DNA of 64,000 nucleotides from Parvibaculum sp. GTDB taxonomy: Bacteria > Pseudomonadota > Alphaproteobacteria > Parvibaculales > Parvibaculaceae. The notes beneath the pieces were generated by a model. It was not told the origin of the DNA. It saw only the letters and a program-made list of their open reading frames with translations, and did no database searches. The position numbers were made by a program, and so were the translations under genes. Of the stretch, positions 16,143 to 25,200 are shown one piece after another. Position 1 is the first letter of the stretch; each line of letters begins with the position of its first letter. The DNA is taken from the NCBI RefSeq assembly GCF_030694575.1, contig NZ_JAUYUS010000123.1, positions 1 through 64,000 on the forward strand, in the 5' to 3' direction.

Positions 16143-17732
16143 TCAGCAGGCGCCCCGGCGAAGCAGCACGGCGGGGAACGTCTTGAACATGATGGCGATG
16201 TCCTGCCACAGCGACCAGTTCTTCACGTACCAGGCGTCGAGTTCGACGCGGCGCATATAGGTCGTGTCGTTGCGGCCGCTCACCTGCCAGAGGCCGGTGA
16301 TGCCGGGCTTGGCGGAGAGGTAGTATTCAGCGTCCTCGCCATAGCGCAGCACTTCGGAATAGGTGACCGGGCGCGGGCCGACGAGGCTCATCTCGCCGCG
16401 GATCACGTTGATGAGCTGCGGCAGCTCGTCAAGGCTCGTCTTGCGCAGGAATTCACCCACCCGCGTCACGCGCGGATCGTTGCGCAGCTTCTGGTCGCGC
16501 GCCCATTCGGCGGCGCGGAGAGGATCGTTCTCGAGTACGTCCTTCAGGATCGCTTCGCCGTCGACATGCATCGTGCGGAACTTCCGGCACATGAAATCGC
16601 GGCCCTTCTCGCCCACGCGGCGGTGGCTGAAGAAAGCCGGGCCGCCGTCGAGGCGGATCAGCGCCGAAACGGCCCAGAAGAAGGGCGCGAGCAGAACCAG
16701 CGCCAGCGAGGCGACGGCGAGGTCGAAGCTGCGCTTCATGATGCGCGCCATCGGCCGGTTCAGGTTGTCGGCGAGCGTCAGCATCACGAGGTCGTGGCTG
16801 AAGAAATTGCCGGCTTCGAGCGCCATCACGCCGATGCCCTTCACCGGCGGGATGATCGAGAAGGCGATGCGGGCGCGGTGCAGCGCGCGCAGGATGTGAT
16901 CGAGGCTCGCCATTTCCTCGGGCGAGGGGGCGAGGACGACGAAGCGGGCGCCGTGGCGATCGCAGGCGAGCTTCAGCGCGGCGGAGAGCTGGCCGCCGGC
17001 GCGGTAGAGCAGGCTCGCGGGATTGGCGGCATTGCGCTCCGAGGTCAGTTCGGCAAGGTCCAGCGTGCCCGCCACCTCGTAGCCAAGATAGGGCTCCGAC
17101 TCGAGCACCTGGGCGGCTTCGAGAGTGTTCTCTTTCGAGCCAATGAGCAGCACCGGCGCGGTCCAGCTTCCGTACCGCTTCAGGACATGTCTCATCGCGA
17201 TACGTGCCGTCGGCACAAGGATGAGGGCCCAGAGCCATGCCTGGAGCATCCAGAGACGCGAGAAATAGTCCTTGGTCAGGTATTGCAGGAAGCCGTCGAC
17301 GAGCGCGACAAGGGCGATGCCTTTCACGATTTCCTTCGCTTCCGCCCAGAAGGGGGTGCGCTTCGAATAATGGCCCTTGGCGGCCCACCAGAGGATCGGA
17401 AGCATCAGCAGGAAACCGATGCGGATGAGGCGGCTGGTCAGCTCGCCGGCCTCCAAGGCCCCGAATTCCGTATTCAAAACCTGCACATTGATGCCGAATG
17501 CGATCGACCCGGCGATCGCCTGCGCCACCGCCAGCGCGCCCAGGTCGCCGACCAGCAGCATGAAACGGTCGGCCAGCGGGGTGAGGCGAGTGCCCGTGCC
17601 CGTTTCCTCGCGATAGGTGGCCTCAAGGCCGGCGACGCCCGCCGCCGGGACGGGGGTCCCGGTTTCAAAGGCCGAAATCTGCTTTTCCAGTACGCTCACG
17701 ATGCCCACGCTGCTTGTATCCGAATGCGACAA
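16143..17732 (-). CDS. polyprenyl glycosylphosphotransferase, WbaP-like
   Basis: 529 residues. About five N-terminal membrane helices (roughly residues 55-190), a cytoplasmic CoA-binding-like middle domain and a further helix precede the catalytic domain. Motifs are KRSFDLAVA, KFRTM, SLDELPQLINVIRGEMS, GPRP, PGITGLWQVSGR and YVKNWSLWQDI. The long N-terminus and the WQVSGRN ending match WbaP-type enzymes, many of which move galactose-1-phosphate from UDP-galactose to undecaprenyl phosphate. The divergent galT-galK genes 120 bp away support a galactose link. The sugar specificity is inference. Confidence 0.88.
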   Translation of the reverse strand: MSHSDTSSVGIVSVLEKQISAFETGTPVPAAGVAGLEATYREETGTGTRLTPLADRFMLLVGDLGALAVAQAIAGSIAFGINVQVLNTEFGALEAGELTSRLIRIGFLLMLPILWWAAKGHYSKRTPFWAEAKEIVKGIALVALVDGFLQYLTKDYFSRLWMLQAWLWALILVPTARIAMRHVLKRYGSWTAPVLLIGSKENTLEAAQVLESEPYLGYEVAGTLDLAELTSERNAANPASLLYRAGGQLSAALKLACDRHGARFVVLAPSPEEMASLDHILRALHRARIAFSIIPPVKGIGVMALEAGNFFSHDLVMLTLADNLNRPMARIMKRSFDLAVASLALVLLAPFFWAVSALIRLDGGPAFFSHRRVGEKGRDFMCRKFRTMHVDGEAILKDVLENDPLRAAEWARDQKLRNDPRVTRVGEFLRKTSLDELPQLINVIRGEMSLVGPRPVTYSEVLRYGEDAEYYLSAKPGITGLWQVSGRNDTTYMRRVELDAWYVKNWSLWQDIAIMFKTFPAVLLRRGAC

Positions 17733-17840
17733 CTGGTTCGTGAGAGCGCAAAGGGCGCGCCAATACGGACTGTCCCGTTCCGGTTCTTGCGGGCGTGGTT
17801 AAGAATTGGTGAGCGCGGCTATAGTGGTGCCGGGCAAACA

Positions 17841-17855
17841 GGGGAGGCCGATCTG
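17841..17855 (+). promoter_or_regulatory. ribosome site pointing to a CTG start for galT
   Basis: GGGGAGG at 17841-17847 lies five bases before an in-frame CTG at 17853. No ATG, GTG or TTG is available in the galT frame between this site and the conserved zinc-binding cysteines. A weak TATAGT at 17820-17825 would start the transcript just upstream. A sequencing error hiding a normal start is the main alternative. Confidence 0.5.
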
Positions 17856-18902
17856 TACACGCTGAGGGAACACCGTCTGCCGGGCGGCCGGGACCTGCTG
17901 CTCTACGGCCGCGCCGTTCATGACGAGGCACCCGGCCTGGCGCTCCCGGCGGAGCCGTCCGGCGCGGAGCCTCATCTGCGGTGGCACCCGCTGCAGGGCG
18001 AATGGGTCGCCTATGCGGGGGCGCGGCAGGCGCGGACCTTCCTGCCGGAGGCGGCCGCCTGTCCGCTCTGCCCGGCGAAGGAAGGACGGCTGGGCGAAAT
18101 TCCCTTTACCGGGTTCGAGGTGGCCGTGTTCGAGAACAGGTTTCCGGCCTTGGCCGCGGCCTCCGCCGCGCCGGTGCTGGCGAGCGTCGAAACGGCACCG
18201 GCGGCGGGGCGCTGCGAAGTCGTCGTCTTCTCCGCCGATCATACCGGCGGGCTCGGCAGTTTTTCGCTCGACCGGCTGGCGCTGTTGATCGAGGTCTGGG
18301 GCGCGCGGGTCGAGGCGCTCGGCAAGACCTATCCCTACATCCTTCCCTTCGAGAACCGGGGCGAGGAGATCGGCGTCACGCTGCATCATCCGCATGGGCA
18401 GATCTATGCCTTTCCCTTCGTGCCCGTGCGTGCCGCCCGCGCGGCCGGCGCGCAGGCGGAAGCGCCTGTCGTCGCGCGGCTGATCGAGACCGCCGACTCT
18501 GCGCTCGTGCTCGACGATGACGGCGAGGCGCTGGCATTGGTACCGCCCTTCGCGATGTATCCCTATGAGACCTGGATCGTGCCGCGCCGGCGGGTGCCCG
18601 GTCCCGCGGCGCTTCGCCCGTCCGAGATCGAGGCGATGGCGCGCCTGCTTCGCCGCGGCGTGCGCCGCCTCGACGGACTTTTCGGCAGGCCGATGCCCTA
18701 TATCCTCATCGTCCAGACGGCGCCGCGCGGCTTCGAAAACAGTTTCCACATGACGATCGAAATCCGTCCCTTCCTTCGCGACGCGAACAAGCTCAAATAC
18801 CTGGCGGGCGTCGAGCAGGGCTCCGGCGTCTTTCTCGTCGATGTGCCGCCGGAGCTTGCGGCGGAGCGGCTGCGGGCGGTTTCGCCGGGCGGTGAGGCGT
18901 GA
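17853..18902 (+). CDS. galT: galactose-1-phosphate uridylyltransferase
   Basis: 349 residues if started at the CTG at 17853, close to the usual 345-350. CPLCP (Cys70, Cys73) is the N-terminal zinc site, and HPHGQ (His179-Gln183) is the active site, with His181 as the uridylylated nucleophile. A later SFHMTIEIRP segment fits the family. The enzyme exchanges UMP between UDP-glucose and galactose-1-phosphate, giving UDP-galactose. The open frame extends far upstream antisense to the phosphotransferase gene, but that part is not GalT-like. Its stop overlaps the galK start. Confidence 0.88.
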   Translation: MYTLREHRLPGGRDLLLYGRAVHDEAPGLALPAEPSGAEPHLRWHPLQGEWVAYAGARQARTFLPEAAACPLCPAKEGRLGEIPFTGFEVAVFENRFPALAAASAAPVLASVETAPAAGRCEVVVFSADHTGGLGSFSLDRLALLIEVWGARVEALGKTYPYILPFENRGEEIGVTLHHPHGQIYAFPFVPVRAARAAGAQAEAPVVARLIETADSALVLDDDGEALALVPPFAMYPYETWIVPRRRVPGPAALRPSEIEAMARLLRRGVRRLDGLFGRPMPYILIVQTAPRGFENSFHMTIEIRPFLRDANKLKYLAGVEQGSGVFLVDVPPELAAERLRAVSPGGEA

Positions 18903-19948
18903 GGGAAATCTTCAGCGGGATATTCGGCCGCGACGCGGTGGCGGAAGCCTCGGCGCCCGGCCGCGTCAATCTCATCGGCGACCACACGGATTATGCGGAG
19001 GGCTTCTGCCTGCCGATGCCGCTCGCGCTCGAAACGCGTGTGGCGATGGCGCCCGCGCCGGCTTTCCGCGCGCATAGTCTCGATCTCGACGAGACGGCGC
19101 CGTTCGATCCCGCCGCGACCGCGCGTGGCGACTGGACGGATTATATCGCGGGTCCGCTTGCCGAACTCCTGCAGGCGGGTTTCGCCATTCCGCCCGTCGA
19201 GGTGCTGGTCAGTTCCGACGTGCCGCAAGGGGCGGGCGTCTCGTCTTCGGCCGCGCTCGAGGTCGCCACGTTGCGCGCGGCGCTGATGCTGACCGGCGCC
19301 CATCTGCCGGACGTGGAAGTGGCGCGGCTCGCGCAATCCGCCGAGAACGCCTATTGCGGCGTCCAATGCGGCATTCTCGACCAGATGGCGAGCGCCGTGG
19401 GCCGTCCGGGTCAGGCACTGCTTCTCGATTGCCGGAGCAACGATACGCGCCTCGTGCCGGTCCCGCCTGAATTTCATTTCGCCGTCATACATTGCGGCGA
19501 GGCCCGGCGGCTTGTCGATGGCGCTTATAACGAACGCCGCCGTTCGGTCGAGGAGGCCGCGCGGCTCCTCGGTATCGCTTCGCTGCGCGATGCAGTCCCG
19601 GCCGATCTTGCCGCGCTTTCCGATCCGCTGATTCTCAAGCGCGCGCGTCACGTCGTCGGTGAGAATGCGCGGGTAACGGCTGCCGTGGCGGCGCTCGAAA
19701 TGCGCGACCTGCGCGGCTTCGGCTCCTTGATGACGGAGAGCCATCGTTCGCTTGCGGAGGATTTCGAGGTATCGACGCCGGCACTCGACCGTCTGGTCCG
19801 GGACGCGCTCGATGCCGGTGCGTTCGGCGCGCGGCTCACCGGCGCCGGTTTCGGCGGATGTATTGTCGCGCTGCTGCCGGCCGGACGGGAGGTGTGGTGG
19901 AAACGGGTTGCCGCGGGCAATCCCGCTGCCTGGCTCGTACAGGCCTGA
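18899..19948 (+). CDS. galK: galactokinase
   Basis: 349 residues. APGRVNLIGDHTDY near residues 19-32 is the galactokinase signature, GAGVSSSAALE is the GHMP phosphate-binding loop, and GAGFGGCIVAL is the third conserved motif. It phosphorylates galactose with ATP. The GTG start overlaps the galT stop (GTGA), so translation is coupled. With galT it makes UDP-galactose. No galE epimerase or sugar transporter accompanies the pair. It is convergent with the PAP2-DUF368 gene, six bases apart. Confidence 0.93.
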   Translation: MREIFSGIFGRDAVAEASAPGRVNLIGDHTDYAEGFCLPMPLALETRVAMAPAPAFRAHSLDLDETAPFDPAATARGDWTDYIAGPLAELLQAGFAIPPVEVLVSSDVPQGAGVSSSAALEVATLRAALMLTGAHLPDVEVARLAQSAENAYCGVQCGILDQMASAVGRPGQALLLDCRSNDTRLVPVPPEFHFAVIHCGEARRLVDGAYNERRRSVEEAARLLGIASLRDAVPADLAALSDPLILKRARHVVGENARVTAAVAALEMRDLRGFGSLMTESHRSLAEDFEVSTPALDRLVRDALDAGAFGARLTGAGFGGCIVALLPAGREVWWKRVAAGNPAAWLVQA

Positions 19949-19954
19949 CGGAGA

Positions 19955-21658
19955 TCAGCCGGCGGCCGTCCCGTTCTCTTCCGCATGCTGCGCCAGCCGG
20001 TCGAGAAGCCTGTAGAGGAAAGCGCCCGCGAAGATCGCCGCGATGCCCAGCGCCACGGTGAGGTCGACATTCATCGGGACATAGGGATGCGCCGCGACGA
20101 GGCGCGCCTTCTCGCCGATTATTTCGTACTCGCGATCCTTGAACGGCCACACGGCAAGCAGCGAGCCGCCAAGCACGCCGATCACCGTCAGCAGCGTCTT
20201 CTGGTAGAAGCGGTCAAGCAGCCACGAGATGGCGCGCGAAAAAGTAAGGGCGCCGACAACGACACCGGTCCCAAGCGGCAGCAGGAAGCCGAGGTCCAGC
20301 CGGCCGAGCGCGTCGATGGCATCGGTATATTTGCCGAGGATCAGCAGCACGAAAGAGCCCGAAATGCCCGGCACCAGCATGGCGGCGACCGCGACCATGC
20401 CGCACAGGAAAATGAACCACGCGGCGTCCGGCGTCTTCACCGGGACAAGGATGGCTGCGAACAGACCGAAGCAGATGCCGAGCGCGATCCATGCCCAGCT
20501 TCCAGGGCCGCGTATGTCGACATGCGAGAGCAGGCCCACGATGGAGGCTGCGATCAGTCCGAAAAAGAAGCCGAAGGTCACTTCGGGAAACTCCGCGACC
20601 AGCAGCGACAGCGGCACGATACGGCTGAAGATGATGAGCGAAAGCACCACGCCGATACCGAGCGGCAAAACGAACATGAAGTCGATGTGGCGCGCGGCGG
20701 CGAGGAATTGCCGGCGCATGAGAAGGTTCAGCATTTCCTTGTCGATATGGGCGATGGCGCCGATCAGGCGTTTGTAGATGCCGAGAATGAGTGCCATCGT
20801 GCCGCCGCTGACACCCGGTACAAGGTCGGCGGCGCCCACGCACATGCCGCGCAAGACCTGCCGCGTCGGATTGGGATTGTCGTGGCCCTCGGGGCTCAAC
20901 TCCGCGACGAAGCGTTGCCAGTGCGAGATCGTCCAGTCGGTCGGTCGCAGCGCCGCCCGGTATATCCACCATGCGACCGGCGTACCACTGGTTAGTGCCA
21001 GCGCCAGTATCGCGATTGCGCCGCCGCCGATCAGGGCATCTGTCGGCCAATGCGCACCCGCTGCTATGGGCGGCAGCACGCACAGGAGAGCAAGCGCGGC
21101 GCCTGCCAGGCCGAGACGCCATGTGAAGCCGCGCCACCAGAGAACCGCCAGAACGATCGTCGCGGTCATCCAGTTGTCGGCCGAGCTGGAGGCGGATCCT
21201 TCTCCTGCCATCGACCAGGGCACCAGCGCCTTGATCGAATGATAGCTGTCGAGAGCAAGAGAGGGAGAGGGGCGCGAATAGGCGACAAGCTCCTGCAGCA
21301 CGACCGCTGCGAGCACCAGGATCGCGGTGAGGACCGCGAATGCGGCACCGTGCCGGAAGCGCGCAAGGTCCGCGCGTCCGATGAAATAGAAATAGACCGC
21401 GAGAATCGTCACCAGCAGGAAGGGACCGAATTGCCGTCCGCCCGTCAACGCCCAGAAGACGGCAATGCGCTCGTCCCGCGCGACTGTGCCGTTGATGGCC
21501 CGGAAGACTGCAACATCGAAGATGTCCCAGTAGCCCCGCGTCGGCTGAAAGAGCCATGATGCGACGAGAAGAAGAGCGGCGGCGGTCCAGCCCAGAAGCG
21601 GTTTCCACTGCCATTCCTTCGACAGGGGAAAGTCGCTCAGGTTCTTGTTTGGCGCCAT
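19955..21658 (-). CDS. PAP2-like / DUF368 fusion membrane protein, putative undecaprenyl-phosphate translocase
   Basis: 567 residues from the ATG at 21658 (GGAGA upstream). Residues 1-235 resemble a PAP2 phosphatase: SRP at 128-130 and AHWPTD at 202-207 match motif 1 and the His-x3-Asp of motif 3. Motif 2 (PSGH) is replaced by SSSADN at 157-162, motif 1 Lys by Gln122, and motif 3 Ser-Arg by Pro-Pro at 196-197. Residues 262-560 form a complete DUF368 domain with paired motifs ADLVPGVSGGT (278-288) and LVPGISGSF (428-436). DUF368 proteins have been shown to translocate undecaprenyl phosphate. The fusion suggests carrier-lipid recycling, with a doubtful phosphatase activity. Confidence 0.8.
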   Translation of the reverse strand: MAPNKNLSDFPLSKEWQWKPLLGWTAAALLLVASWLFQPTRGYWDIFDVAVFRAINGTVARDERIAVFWALTGGRQFGPFLLVTILAVYFYFIGRADLARFRHGAAFAVLTAILVLAAVVLQELVAYSRPSPSLALDSYHSIKALVPWSMAGEGSASSSADNWMTATIVLAVLWWRGFTWRLGLAGAALALLCVLPPIAAGAHWPTDALIGGGAIAILALALTSGTPVAWWIYRAALRPTDWTISHWQRFVAELSPEGHDNPNPTRQVLRGMCVGAADLVPGVSGGTMALILGIYKRLIGAIAHIDKEMLNLLMRRQFLAAARHIDFMFVLPLGIGVVLSLIIFSRIVPLSLLVAEFPEVTFGFFFGLIAASIVGLLSHVDIRGPGSWAWIALGICFGLFAAILVPVKTPDAAWFIFLCGMVAVAAMLVPGISGSFVLLILGKYTDAIDALGRLDLGFLLPLGTGVVVGALTFSRAISWLLDRFYQKTLLTVIGVLGGSLLAVWPFKDREYEIIGEKARLVAAHPYVPMNVDLTVALGIAAIFAGAFLYRLLDRLAQHAEENGTAAG

Positions 21659-21731
21659 GCGTCGTCTCCGGTGGGAGGAATCACGCGATTCTATATTCGC
21701 GGGCCGGAAATGACACCGAAATCGGCTTGCG

Positions 21732-23045
21732 TCACCGGTAGGCGGGCAGCCGGTCGCCATGCGCCTCGATCAGGTCGTCGACGAGCGCCCATATCTGGTC
21801 GAGCGAAAGTTCCGCCGCCGTGTGCGGGTCCATCATGGCGGCATGGTAGATATGTTCGCGCTTGCCGGTGGCGATGGCTTCCATCGTCAGCGATTGCACA
21901 TTGATGTTGGTCTGCATCATGGCGGCGAGATGCGGCGGCAGTGCGCCCACCCGCGTCGGCGTCACGCCGTTCGCATCGACGAGGCAGGGTACCTCCACGC
22001 AGGCGCCCGCCGGCAAATTGTCGATGAGGCCGTTATTGGCGACATTGCCGTTGATGACGGTCGGTTTGCCCGACACGACCGCGCGCATGATCTTTGCGCC
22101 GTACTCGCCGGAGAACTTCACCTCCAGCCGGTTCGCCGACACGAGTTCGCGCTCCTGCGCTTCCCAGGCCGCGATCTGCTCCTCGCAGCGGCGGATATAT
22201 TCGTCGAGCGGAATGTTGAACTTCTCTATCAGGTCGGGCCGGTCGCGCTTGATGAACCACGGCACATATTCGGCGAAGTGCTCGCTCGATTCGGTTACGA
22301 AATAACCGGTCCGGCGGAGGATTTCGTAGCGCACCTTGTTCCAGCCCGGTTCCTCGTCCCTCGCCGCGATTTCCTTCAGCTTCGGATAAAGGTCTTCGCG
22401 CGTGCCGTCCTCGCGTTCGCGTTCGAACTTCGTATAGAAGGCCATGTGGTTGATGCCGGCGCATTGGTAACGCAGCGACTTGTAATCGACATCGAGGTCC
22501 TTCGAGAGTTCGTAGGCCGTGCCCTGTACCGAGTGGCAGAGGCCGACATGGTCTATGTCGGGCGCCAGCCGGTTCAGCGCCCAGCAGTTGATCGCCATCG
22601 GATTCACATATTGCAGCATCAGCGCCTTCGGGCAGAGCTCGCGCATGTCCTTCGCGATATCGAGCAGCACGGGCACGGTGCGCAGCCCGCGCATGATGCC
22701 GCCAACGCCGAGCGTGTCGGCGATGGTCTGGCGCAGGCCGTATTTCTTCGGAATTTCAAAGTCGGTGACGGTGCCGGGCTTGTAGCCCGCGACCTGGATC
22801 ATCACGATCACGAAGTCGGCGCCCGTCAGCGCCTCGCGCCGGTCGGTCGTCGCCGTGATCGCCGGGGAGACGGAGAGCGCATCGGCGATTTTCCCTGCCA
22901 CGATGGCGGAGGTTTTCAGCCGCGCCTCGTCGATGTCGTGGAGAGCGATTTCGCAATCCGCGAACATCTCGTTCAGCAGGATGTCGCCCACCAGATTTTT
23001 CATGAAGACGGTGCTGCCCGCGCCGATCATGCAGACTTTGGTCAT
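21732..23045 (-). CDS. GH4 alpha-glucosidase/alpha-galactosidase
   Basis: 437 residues from the ATG at 23045. MIGAGSTVFMKNLVGD is the NAD-binding N-terminus of glycoside hydrolase family 4. NPMAINCWAL, GLCHSVQGTAYEL and AGINHMAF hold the Cys and His residues that bind the catalytic manganese. GH4 enzymes cleave alpha-galactosides or glucosides by an NAD-dependent redox-elimination route in the cytoplasm. The sequence is closest in feel to the MelA/AglA group, so alpha-galactosidase is likely given galTK nearby. It is divergent from the GH42 gene, which starts 97 bp away. No transporter is adjacent. Confidence 0.87.
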   Translation of the reverse strand: MTKVCMIGAGSTVFMKNLVGDILLNEMFADCEIALHDIDEARLKTSAIVAGKIADALSVSPAITATTDRREALTGADFVIVMIQVAGYKPGTVTDFEIPKKYGLRQTIADTLGVGGIMRGLRTVPVLLDIAKDMRELCPKALMLQYVNPMAINCWALNRLAPDIDHVGLCHSVQGTAYELSKDLDVDYKSLRYQCAGINHMAFYTKFEREREDGTREDLYPKLKEIAARDEEPGWNKVRYEILRRTGYFVTESSEHFAEYVPWFIKRDRPDLIEKFNIPLDEYIRRCEEQIAAWEAQERELVSANRLEVKFSGEYGAKIMRAVVSGKPTVINGNVANNGLIDNLPAGACVEVPCLVDANGVTPTRVGALPPHLAAMMQTNINVQSLTMEAIATGKREHIYHAAMMDPHTAAELSLDQIWALVDDLIEAHGDRLPAYR

Positions 23046-23142
23046 GTCGTTTCCCCTTTTTGGCGGGGCCAGCATTGGACATGAGGGGCGCTCTTGCAAG
23101 CGCCCGCATTTCCGGCAATCTGGCGGGAGAGAGGGAGGAACC

Positions 23143-25125
23143 ATGCCGCAAGCCCAAGGCCCCACCGACGTCTCCATCGGCGTCTGCTACTACCCCGAGC
23201 ACTGGCCGGAGGCCATGTGGGCGGAGGATGCGCGGCACATGCGCGAGGCGGGCATCTCCCGCGTCCGCATCGGCGAATTCGCCTGGTCGCGGCTGGAGCC
23301 GGAACCTGGAACCTGCGATTTTGCCTGGCTCGGCCGAGCGCTCGACACGCTGCATGGCGAGGGGCTTCAGGTCATCCTCGGCACGCCGACGGCGACGCCG
23401 CCCAAGTGGCTGGTCGATTCGATGCCCGACATGCTGCCGGTGGACAGGCATGGGCGGCCGCGCGGCTTCGCGTCGCGCCGTCACTACTGTTTTTCCCATG
23501 CGGGCTACCGGCGCGAATGCGCGCGCATCGTCAGGGCGCTGGCGGAGGCGTTCGGGCAGCATCCCGCCGTCGTCGCCTGGCAGACCGACAATGAGTATGG
23601 CTGCCACGATACGGTGCTTTCCTATTCCGACGAGGCGAGGCTCGGCTTCCGCCACTGGCTGAGAGATCGCTACGGTTCGGTCGCCGCGCTCAACGAGGCA
23701 TGGGGCAACGTCTTCTGGAGCATGGAATACCGGAGCTTCGAGGAGATCGACCTGCCGGCAGGCACCGTCACGGAGGCGAACCCCGCGCACCGGACGGATT
23801 TCCACCGCTACTCGTCGGACCAGGTCGCGGCCTTCAACCGCGTGCAGACGGACATCCTCCGCGCGCTGTCGCCCGGCCGCGACATTCTCCACAACTTCAT
23901 GACCTTCTTCCTCGACTTCGACCACTTCGAGGTGATGAAGGATCTCGATATTGCGACGTGGGATTCCTATCCGCTGGGCAGTCTCGACGTCTTCCCGGGC
24001 GATGCCGCCTACAAGGCCGCCTTCATGCGCACGGGCGATCCCGACCTGCAGGCCTTCCATCACGATCTCTATCGCGGTGCCGGGCGGGGCCGCTTCTGGG
24101 TGATGGAGCAGCAGCCCGGCCCGGTGAACTGGGCACAATACAACACCGACGCGCTGCCCGGTCTCGTCCGCCTCTGGGGCATGGAGGGCTTCGCGCATGG
24201 CGCGGAAACGATCTCCTATTTCCGCTGGCGGCAGGCGCCCTTCGCACAGGAGCAGTTTCACGCCGGGCTCAACCTGCCGAACGGCGAGCCGGACCGCGCC
24301 TTTCACGAGGTGAAACAGCTCTCGGCGGACCTGGCCGCGCTCGGCCCGCTCGGCGCGCCTATATCAGCCCGCGTGGCGCTCATCTTTTCCTACGAGGCGG
24401 CGTGGTTCCTGCGCGTGCAGCCGCAGGGCCGCAATTTTTCATACGTGGAGCAGGTTTTTGCGATGTATCGCTCGCTCCGCCGTCTCGGGCTCGATGTCGA
24501 TGTGGTCGGTCCCGACGCCGATGTGAGCGGCTATGCGCTTGTCCTCGTTCCCTCCATGCCGCATGTGCCGGACCGTCTTGCCGCGTCGCTCGCCGCCTGC
24601 GAAGGAACCCTCCTCGTCGCCGCGCGCAGCGGCAGCCGCACCGCCGCTCACCGGATCCCCGATAACCTCGCGCCGGGCATCCTTGCCGGCCTTCTCGGCA
24701 TCAAGGTGACGCGCGCCGAGAGCTTCCGGGCCTACGGCGCCGTCTCCGTCCGCTATGACAACGAGGCGCACCGGTTCGACCGGTGGCGGGAATTTGTCGT
24801 GCCCGCCTCCGGCACCGAGGTTCTGGCGGAAACGGAGGACGGGCATCCCGCGCTCACCCGCAAGGCCCGCGCGCATTACCTCGCCGGCTGGCCGGACGAT
24901 GCCTTCCTCGACCGTCTCGTCGAGCGTCTTGCCCGCGAGGCGGGGCTTGCCGTTCTCGACCTGCCGGCCGGCCTGCGCACGCGGCGGCGGGGGCCTTACC
25001 GCTTCGTATTCAACTACGGGCCAGTGCCTGCCGACATCTCGCCTCATTTCCCGGCTAGGGAAGTCGTGCTCGGGCAGCCGCTGCTCGACGTCGGCGGCGT
25101 CGCGGTTCTGCATACGGACGTTTAG
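23143..25125 (+). CDS. GH42 beta-galactosidase
   Basis: 660 residues. The ATG at 23143 follows a strong GGAGGAA site. The TIM-barrel start (GVCYYPEHWPEAMW) is typical of family 42. Glu151 in QTDNEYG is the acid/base and Glu322 in WVMEQQPGPVNW is the nucleophile. An amidotransferase-like trimerisation domain and a small C-terminal domain follow. No signal peptide is seen, so it acts on imported beta-galactosides. It shares a divergent 97-bp region with the GH4 gene and should release galactose for galK and galT. Confidence 0.92.
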   Translation: MPQAQGPTDVSIGVCYYPEHWPEAMWAEDARHMREAGISRVRIGEFAWSRLEPEPGTCDFAWLGRALDTLHGEGLQVILGTPTATPPKWLVDSMPDMLPVDRHGRPRGFASRRHYCFSHAGYRRECARIVRALAEAFGQHPAVVAWQTDNEYGCHDTVLSYSDEARLGFRHWLRDRYGSVAALNEAWGNVFWSMEYRSFEEIDLPAGTVTEANPAHRTDFHRYSSDQVAAFNRVQTDILRALSPGRDILHNFMTFFLDFDHFEVMKDLDIATWDSYPLGSLDVFPGDAAYKAAFMRTGDPDLQAFHHDLYRGAGRGRFWVMEQQPGPVNWAQYNTDALPGLVRLWGMEGFAHGAETISYFRWRQAPFAQEQFHAGLNLPNGEPDRAFHEVKQLSADLAALGPLGAPISARVALIFSYEAAWFLRVQPQGRNFSYVEQVFAMYRSLRRLGLDVDVVGPDADVSGYALVLVPSMPHVPDRLAASLAACEGTLLVAARSGSRTAAHRIPDNLAPGILAGLLGIKVTRAESFRAYGAVSVRYDNEAHRFDRWREFVVPASGTEVLAETEDGHPALTRKARAHYLAGWPDDAFLDRLVERLAREAGLAVLDLPAGLRTRRRGPYRFVFNYGPVPADISPHFPAREVVLGQPLLDVGGVAVLHTDV

Positions 25126-25200
25126 GGCGAACGGTTAACGGATTAACGATGGGAGGAAGCTATCTGCGATTTTTTTCCGGAGCGTGATAGCGTCCTGCCC

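Noticed and set aside
16566-17850. Long open frame on the plus strand continuous with galT
   Set aside because: It is antisense to the well-supported glycosylphosphotransferase, is rich in Arg, Glu and His as expected from a shadow frame, and only the part after about 17850 resembles GalT.
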